This document shows, piece after piece, positions 10,101 through 19,100 of a stretch of DNA of 64,000 bases. Both the position numbers and the translations under genes were made by a program. This DNA comes from G965212005 sp965212005 (GTDB taxonomy: Bacteria; Pseudomonadota; Gammaproteobacteria; Porifericomitales; Porifericomitaceae). The notes under the pieces are model-generated. The model had not been told where the DNA came from, did no database searches, and was given only the letters and a program-made list of their open reading frames with translations. Positions within the stretch are counted from its first letter, which is position 1. Each line of letters opens with the position of its first letter. Location: positions 372,001 through 436,000 of the forward strand of contig OZ243038.1 in the NCBI GenBank assembly GCA_965212005.1. Reading direction: 5' to 3'.

Positions 10101-13100
10101 CCCGCTCAGCTCTCCGCTGTGCGCTCCGCTCACGATAAAGCTGTCCGCCGCGCTGCTGCCCGTTACATCTTCGATGCCGCTGAAGGCCGTCATCAACGTC
10201 CCACCGCCCTGGCTCTGGTAGCTGCCGCTGCCGCCTCCTGTTGCGGTAAATGCCGCGCCGTCGCTGTCCGCGCTTCTCAACTCGTCCGTGCCGCCCGAGC
10301 CGCCGTCGGCAATCCCGCCGCTGACCTGCCCTTCAGTGCCGATGATATATTCATCACTGCCCTCTGCACCGTCCGCGCTGCCGGTCAGCACCGCGTTCAA
10401 GGTGAAGGTATCGTCTCCTCCCGCCCCGCTCAGCTCTCCGCTGTGCGCTCCGCTCACGATAAAGCTGTCCGCCGCGCTGCTGCCCGTTAAGTCTTCCATG
10501 CCGCTGAAGGCCGTCATCAACGTCCCGCCGCCCTCGCTCTGGTAGCCGCCGCTGCCGCCTCCCGTTGCGGTAAATGCCGCGCCGTCGCTGTCCGCGCTTC
10601 TCAACTCGTCCGTGCCGACCGAGCCGCCGTCGGCAATCCCAGCGCTGACCTGCCCTTCGTCGCCGATGATATATTCATCGCTGCCCTCTGCGCCGTCCGC
10701 GCTGCCGGTCAGCACCGCGTTCAAGGTGAAGCTATCGTCTCCTCCCGCCCCGCTCAGCTCTCCGCTGTGCGCTCCGCTCACGATAAAGCTGTCCGCCGCG
10801 CTGCTGCCCGTTACATCTTCGATGCCGCTGAAGGCCGTCATCAACGTCCCACCGCCCTGGCTCTGGTAGCTGCCGCTGCCGCCTCCTGTTGCGGTAAATG
10901 CCGCGCCGGCGCTGTCCGCGCTTCTCAACTCGTCCGTGCCGACCGAGCCGCCGTCGGCAATCCCGCCGCTGACCTGCCCTTCAGTGCCGATGATATATTC
11001 ATCGCTGCCCTCTGCACCGTCCGCGCTGCCGGTCAGCACCGCGTTCAAATTGAAAATGTCGTTGCCGCCCAGGCCTGCCAGATTCGTCGTGTAGGCGGCG
11101 TTTACGTTGAAGGTCTCATCGCCGGCGCCGGCTACAATGCCTCCGGCCACGCTGCCGTCAATGTTCAGGTTATAAACGTTCGCACCCCCGCCGCCGCGGA
11201 TGCTGCCGCTCAGCGCGCCTGCGACGGTGAAGGTGTCCGCGCCGTCCCTGCCTTCCAGATTCTCGATGCCGCTGAAGGCAGTGCCGTCTGCGGTGCCTGC
11301 ATCAGCACTGCTAACGAGGAAGATAGAGCCCATAACGCGCCCTTGCAGCGTATCCTGTCCAGGATTACCGTTTAGATTGGTTGCGCTGCCGCCAGCTCCG
11401 AGCACAAAGCGGTCCGCCCCGGCTCCGCCGTCCGCGCTGCCCGTCAGAGCCGCGTCCAGGTTGAAGACGTCGGCTCCACCCAGGCCCATCAAGTCTGCCG
11501 TGGAGGCAGCGTTTACGTTGAACTCTTCATCGTCGGAACCGCCCATAATGCCTCCGACCACGCTAGCGCCGCTGTTCAGGTTATAAACGTTCGCACCCGC
11601 GCCGCCTTCGATGCTACCGCTCAGCGCGCCTGCGACGGTGAAGGTGTCCCTGCCGTCCCTGCCTTCCAGATTCTCGATGCCACTGAAGGCGGTGCCGTCA
11701 GCAGTGCCTGTATCGGTACCGTTGACGGTAAAGGCCGAGCCTGCGGCACGTCCCTGCAGAGTGTCCTGCCCGGTGCCGCCTACCAGGTTCGTCGCGCTGC
11801 CGCCGGCTCCGAGCACAAAGCGGTCCGCCCCGGCTCCGCCGTCCGCGCTGCCCGTCAGGGCCGCGTCCAGGTTGAAGACATCGGCTCCACCCAGGCCCAT
11901 CAAGTCTGCCGTGGAGGCAGCGTTTACGTTGAACTCTTCATCGTCGGAACCGCCCATAATGCTTCCTGCCACGCTGCCGCCGCCGTTCAGGTTATAGACG
12001 TTCGCGCCTCCGCCGCCGTCGATACTGCCGCTCAGTGCGTCTGCGATGGTGAACGTGTCCGCGCCGCCGACGCCGATCAGACTCTCGATGCCGCTGAAAG
12101 TGGCGGTGCCGTCTATTGAGCCTGCATCGGCAGCACTGACGGTAAAGGAGGAACCAGCATCGCGACCCTGCAACGTGTCCTGCCCGGCGTCGCCCATCAC
12201 GCCGCCGGTCAGGGCTGCATTCAGGCGGAAAACATCGTCGCCGCCTCCACCGCTCCATTCGCCGCTGTGCGCCGTGCTCAGCAGAAAAGTATCCGCTGCG
12301 CTGCCGCCCTGCAGGTTCTCAATGCCGCTGAAGGCCTGCGTCAACGTGCCCGCCTCATAGGTGTTGCTGCCGTCTATGCGGAACGTCGCCGCCTCGTCCC
12401 GACCTTGCAACGTGTCCTGCCCGGCGCCGCCGACCAGGTTTGTTGCGCTGCCGCCGGCTCCGAGCACAAAGCGGTCCGCATCATCTCCGCCGTCCGCATT
12501 GCCGCTCAACGCCGCGTTCAAATTGAAGGTATCGGCCCCGCCCATGCCCATCAGGCTGATCGTGTAGGCGGCGTTTACGTTGAAAGTATCATCATCGGCA
12601 CCGGCCACAATGCCTCCGACTACGCTGCCGCCAGTGTTCAGGTTATAGACGTTCGCACCGCCGCCGCCGTCGATGCTGCCGCTCAATACATCCTCGATGG
12701 TGAACATGTCCGCGCCACCGGCGCCGGTCAGACTCTCAATGCCGCTGAAGGCGGCACCATCCACCGTGCCCCCGTCAACGCTGCTGACGCGGAAGTCAGA
12801 GCCCATCGCGCGCCCCTGCAACGTGTCCTGCCCGGCTTCACCCACCAGGCTGCCGGTCAACACTGCATTCAGAGTAAAGACGTCATCCCCGCCGCCGCCG
12901 CGCAGCTCCCCGCTGTGTGGTGCCATACTCAGCTGGAAAGTATCGGCCGCGCTGCCGCCCTGCAGGTTCTCAATGCCGCTGAAGTCCTGGATCAGCGTGC
13001 TCGCCTCATAGGTGTTGCTGCCGTCTATGCGGAACGTCGCCACCTCGTTCCGACCCTCCAACGTGTCCTGCCCGGCACCGCCGATCAGGTTCGTTGCGCT

Positions 13101-16100
13101 GCCGCCGGCCCCGAGCATAAAGCTATCCGCCCCGGCTCCACCGTCCGCGGTGCCGGTCAGCATTGCGTCCAGATTGAACACGTCGGCCCCGCCCATGCCC
13201 ACCAGGTTCGCCGTGGAGGCAGCGTTTACGTTGAATTGCTCATTGCCGGCGCCGCCGGTAATCCCTCTGGCTACACTGCCGCCGCTTTCCAGGTTATAGA
13301 CGTTCGCGCCTCCACCACCACGGATGTTTCCACTCAACGCATCTTCAACAGTGAACATGTCGATGCCATCCCCGCCTTCCAGGTTCTCGATGCCGCTGAA
13401 ATCGCTACCGTCAACCGTGCCCGTATCGGCACTGCTGACAGTGAAGTCTGAGCCGGCGCTACTACCCTGCAACGTGTCCTGCCCGGCACCGCCGACCAGG
13501 TTCGTCGCGCTGCCGACGGCTCCGAGCACAAAGCGATCCGCATCATCCCCGCCGTCCGCAGTGCCGCTCAACGCCGCGTTCAAATTGAAGGTATCGGCCC
13601 CGCCCATGCCCATCAGGCTGGTCGTGTAGGCGGCGTTTACGTTGAAAGTATCATCGCCGGCACCGGCCACAATGCCTCCGGCTACGCTGCCGCCGCTGTT
13701 CAGGTTATAGATATTCGCGCCGCCGCCACCATCAATGCTGCCGCTCAATGCGTTCTCAATGGTGAACGTGTCCGCGCCACCGACGCCGGTCAGACTCTCA
13801 ATGCCGCTGAAGCCGATGCCATCCACCGTGCCCCCGTCAGCGCTGCTGACGAGGAAGACAGAGCCCATGGCGCGCCCCTGCAACGTGTCCTGCCCGGCTT
13901 CGCCCACCAGGCTGCCGGTTAACACCGCATTCAGAGTAAAGACGTCATCTCCGCCGCCGCCGCGCAGCTCTCCGCTGTGTGCCATACTCAGCAGGAAAGT
14001 ATCGACCGCGCTGCCGCCCTGCAGGTCCTCAATGCCGCTGAAGGCCTGGATCAGCAGGCCCGCCTCATAGGTGTTGCTGCCGTCTATGCGGAACGTCGCC
14101 ACCTCGTTCCGCCCCTCCAACGTGTCCTGCCCGGCGCCGCCGACCAGGTTCGTTGCACTGCCGCCGGCCCCGAGCACAAAGCGATCCGCCTCGGCTCCAC
14201 CGTCCGCGCTGCCGCTTAGCGCACCTTCGATGGTGAACGTGTCTATGCCGGCTCCACCGACCAGATTCTCGATACCAGTGAAAGCGGTGCTGTCAACAGT
14301 GCCCGCATCGGCACTGCTGACGGTGAAGCTTGAGCCGGCGCTACTACCCTGCAACGTGTCCTGCCCGGCACCGCCGACCAGGTTCGTCGCGCTGCCGACG
14401 GCTCCGAGCACAAAGCGATCCGCATCATCCCCGCCGTCCGCAGTGCCGCTCAACGCCGCGTTCAAATTGAAGGTATCGGCCCCCCCCATGCCCATCAGGC
14501 TGGTCGTGTAGGCGGCGTTTACGTTGAAAGTATCATCGCCGGCACCGGCCACAATGCCTCCGGCTACGCTGCCGCCGCTGTTCAGGTTATAGATATTCGC
14601 GCCGCCGCCACCATCAATGCTGCCGCTCAATGCGTTCTCAATGGTGAACGTGTCCGCGCCACCGACGCCGGTCAGACTCTCAATGCCGCTGAAGCCGATG
14701 CCATCCACCGTGCCCCCGTCAGCGCTGCTGACGAGGAAGACAGAGCCCATGGCGCGCCCCTGCAACGTGTCCTGCCCGGCTTCGCCCACCAGGCTGCCGG
14801 TTAACACCGCATTCAGAGTAAAGACGTCATCTCCGCCGCCGCCGCGCAGCTCTCCGCTGTGTGCCACGCTCAGCAGGAAAGTATCGGCCGCGCTGCCGCC
14901 CTGCAGGTTCTCAATGCCGCTGAAGGCCTGGAGCAGCGTGCCCGTCTCATAGGTGTTGCTGCCGTCTATGGCATTGCGGCCGTCTATGCGGAACGTCCCC
15001 ACCTCGTCTCGCCCCTGCAATATGTCCTGCCCGGCACCGCCGACCAGGTTCGTTGCGCTGCCGCCGGCCCCGAGCACAAAGCCGTCCGTCTCGGCTCCGC
15101 CGTCTGCAGTGCCGCTTAGCGCCGCGTTCAAATTGAAGATATCCATCCCGCCCATGCCCATCAGGTTCGCCGTGGAGGCGGCGTTTACGTTGAATTGCTC
15201 ATTGCCGGCGCCGCCGGTAATCCCTCTGGCTACACTGCCGCCGCTTTCCAGGTTATAGACGTTCGCGCCTCCACCACCACGGATGTTTCCACTCAACGCA
15301 TCTTCAACAGTGAACGTGTCGATGCTATCCCCGCCTTCCAGGTTCTCGATACCGCTGAAGGACATGCCGCTCGCCGTGCCCGCATCGGCACTGCTGACAG
15401 TGAAGTCTGAGCCGACGCTACGCCCCTGCAACGTGTCCTGCCCGGCGCCGCCGACCAGGTTCGTTGCGCTGCCGACGTCTCCGAGCACAAAGCGATCCGC
15501 ATCATCCCCGCCGTCCGCAGTGCCGCTCAACGCCGCGTTCAAATTGAAGGTATCGGCTCCGCCCATGCCCATCAGGTTAGTCATGTAGGCGGCGTTTACG
15601 TTGAAAGTATCATCACCGGCACCGGCCACAATGCCTCCGGTTACGCTGCCACCCGTATTCAGGTTATAGACGTTCATGCCGCCGCCGCCGTTGATGCTGC
15701 CGGTCAGCGCGCCTTCGATGGTGAACGTGTCCGCGCCTCCCATGCCTGTCAAGTCCAGAGTGTAGGCGGCACGCACGTTGAATTGCTCATTACCGTCTCC
15801 GGCCATAATGCCTCCGGCCACGCTGCCGCCAATGTTCAGGTTATAGATATTCGCGCCCCCGCCGCCGTCAATGCTGCCGCTCAATGCGTCCTCAATGGTG
15901 AACGTGTCCGCGCCACCGACGCCGGTCAGACTCTCAATGCCGCTGAAGCCGATGCCATCCACCGTGCCCCCGTCAGCGCTGCTGACGAGGAAGACAGAGC
16001 CCAGGGCGCGCCCCTGCAACGTGTCCTGCCCGGCTTCGCCCATCAGGCTGCCGGTGAACTCCGCATTCAGACTAAAGACATCATTCCCGCCGCCGCCGCG

Positions 16101-19100
16101 CAGCTCTCCGCTGTGTGGTGCCATGCTCAGCAGGAAAGTATCGGCCGCGCTGCCGCCCTGCAGGTTCTCAATGCCGCTGAAGGCCTGGATCAGCGGGCCC
16201 GCCTCATAGGTGTTGCTGCCGTCTATGCGGAACATCGCCACCTCGTTCCGACCCTGCAACGTGTCCTGCCCGGCACCGCCGACCAGGTTTGTTGCGCTGC
16301 CGCCGGCCCCGAGCACAAAGTGGTCCGCCTCGTCCCCACCGTCCACGGTGCCGGTCAGCGCCGCGTTCAAATTGAAGGTATCGATCCCGCCCATGCCCAT
16401 CAGGTTCACCGTGTAGGCGGCGTTTACGTTGAATTCCTCATTGCCGGCGCCGCCTGTAATGTCTGCGCCCAGGCTACCGCCCATGTTCAGGTTATAGACG
16501 TTCGCGCCTCCGCCGCCGCGCAGCTCTCCGCTGTGTGCCACGCTCAGCAGGAAAGTATCGGCCGCGCTGCCGCCCTGCAGGTTCTCAATGCTGCTGAAGG
16601 CCTGGGTCAGCGGGCCCGCCTCATAGGTGTTGCTGCCATCTATGCGGAACGTCGCCACCTCGTCCCGACCCTGCAATATGTCCTGCCCGGCGCCGCCGAC
16701 CAGATTCGTTGCGCTGCCGATGGCTCCGAGCACAAAGCGATCCGCACCCGCCCCGCCGTCCGCAGTGCCGCTCAACGCCGCGTTCAAATTGAAGCTATCG
16801 GCCCCGCCCATGCCCATCAGGTTGGTCGTGGAGGCGGCATTTACGTTGAAAGTATCATCACCGGCTCCGGCCACAATGCCTCCGGCTACGCTACCGCCAG
16901 TGTTCAGGTTATAGATATTCGCGCCGCCGCCGCCGTCGATGCTGCCGCTCAATGCGTCTTCGATGGTGAACGTGTCCGCGCCACCGACGCCGGTCAGACT
17001 CTCAATGCCGCTGAAGCCGGCGCCATCCACCGTGCCCCCGTCAGCGCTGCTGACGAGGAAGACAGAGCCCATGGCGCGCCCCTGCAACGTGTCCTGCCCG
17101 GCTTCGCCCACCAGGCTGCCGGTGAACGCCACATTCAGATTAAAGACGTCATTCCCGCCGCCGCCGCGCAGCTCCCCGCTGTGTGCCACGCTCAGCAGGA
17201 AAGTATCGGCAGCGCTGCCGCCCTGCAGGTTCTCAATGCCACTGAAGGCCTGGGCCAGCGTGCCTGCCTCATAGGTGTTGCTGCCGTCTATGCGGAACGT
17301 CGCCACCTCGTCCCGCCCCTGCAATGTGTCCTGCCCGGCACCGCCGACCAGGTTCGTTGCACTGCCGCCGGCTCCGAGCACAAAGCTATCCGCCTCGTCC
17401 CCGCCGTCCGCAGTGCCGCTTAGCGCCGCGTTCAAATTGAAGGTATCGATCCCGCCCATGCCCATCAGGTTCACCGTGTAGGCGGCGTTTACGTTGAATT
17501 CCTCATTGCCGGCGCCGCCTGTAATGTCTGCGCCCAGGCTACCGCCCATGTTCAGGTTATAGACGTTCGCGCCTCCGCCGCCGCGCAGCTCTCCGCTGTG
17601 TGCCACGCTCAGCAGGAAAGTATCGGCCGCGCTGCCGCCCTGCAGGTTCTCAATGCTGCTGAAGGCCTGGGTCAGCGGGCCCGCCTCATAGGTGTTGCTG
17701 CCGTCTATGCGGAACGTCGCCACCTCGTCCCGACCCTGCAATATGTCCTGCCCGGCGCCGCCGACCAGATTCGTTGCGCTGCCGATGGCTCCGAGCACAA
17801 AGCGATCCGCACCCGCCCCGCCGTCCGCAGTGCCGCTCAACGCCGCGTTCAAATTGAAGCTATCGGCCCCGCCCATGCCCATCAGGTTGGTCGTGGAGGC
17901 GGCATTTACGTTGAAAGTATCATCACCGGCTCCGGCCACAATGCCTCCGGTTACACTGCCGCCGCTGTTCAGGTTATAGACGTTCGCGCCGCCACCGCCG
18001 TTGATGCTGCCGCTCAATGCATCCTCAATGGTGAACATGTCTGCGCCAGCGGTGCCGGTCAGACTCTCAATGCCACTGAAGCTGGCGCCATCCACCGTGC
18101 CCCCGTCAGCGCTGCTGACGAGGAAGTCAGAGCCCATGGCGCGCCCCTGCAACGTGTCCTGCCCGGCTTCGCCCATCAGGCTGCCGGTTAACGCCGCATT
18201 CAGACTAAAGACATCATTCCCGCCGCCGCCGCGGAACTCTCCGCTATGCGCCACGCTCAGCAGGAAAGTATCGGTCGCGCTGCCACCCTGCAGGTTCTCA
18301 ATGCCGCTGAAGGCCTGGATCAGCGGGCCCGCCTCATAGGTGTTGCTGCCGTCTATGAAGAACGCCGCCGCCTCGTTCCGCCCCTGCAACGTGTCCTGCC
18401 CGGCACCGCCGACCAGGTTCGTTGCGCTGCCGCCGGCTCCGAGCACAAAGCGATCCGCATCGGCTCCGCCGTCCACAGTGCCGCTTAGCGCCGCCTTCAA
18501 ATTGAAGGTATCTATCCCGCCCATACCCATCAGGTTCGCCGTGGAGTCAGCGTTTACATTGAATGCCTCATTGCCGCCGCCGCCTGTAATGCCTCCGGCC
18601 ACACTGCCGCCGCTTTCCAGGTTATAGACGTTGGCGCCTCCGCCACCACGGATGTTTCCACTCAACGCATCTGCGATGGTGAACGTGTCCATGCCGGTTC
18701 CACCGACCAGATCCTCGATGCCAGTGAAAGCGGTGCCGTCAACAGTGCCCGCATCGGCACCGCTGACGGTGAAGGTTAAGCCTGTGCTACTACCCCCCAA
18801 CAGGTCCTGGTCGGTGCCACCGACCAGGCTCGTCGCGCTGCCGCCGGCTCCGAGCACAAAGCGATCCGCACCTGCTCCGCCATCCGCAGTGCCGCTCAGC
18901 ATCGCATTCAAATTGAAGGCATCGACCCCGCCCATGCCCATCAGGTTGGTCGCGTAGGTGGCGTTTACGTTGAAAGTATCATCGCCGGCTCCGCCCACAA
19001 TGTCTCCGGCTACGCTGCCGCCGGCGTTCAAGTTATAGACGTCCGTGCCTCCACCGCCGTTGATGCTGCCACGCAATGCACTCCTGATGGTGAACGTGTC

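Noticed and set aside
6700..11600. Many plus-strand open frames of 80-125 codons repeating every 324 bp
   Set aside because: They are antisense to the adhesin repeats; stop-free shadow frames arise because the repeat lacks stops in that frame. They have no promoters or ribosome-binding sites of their own.
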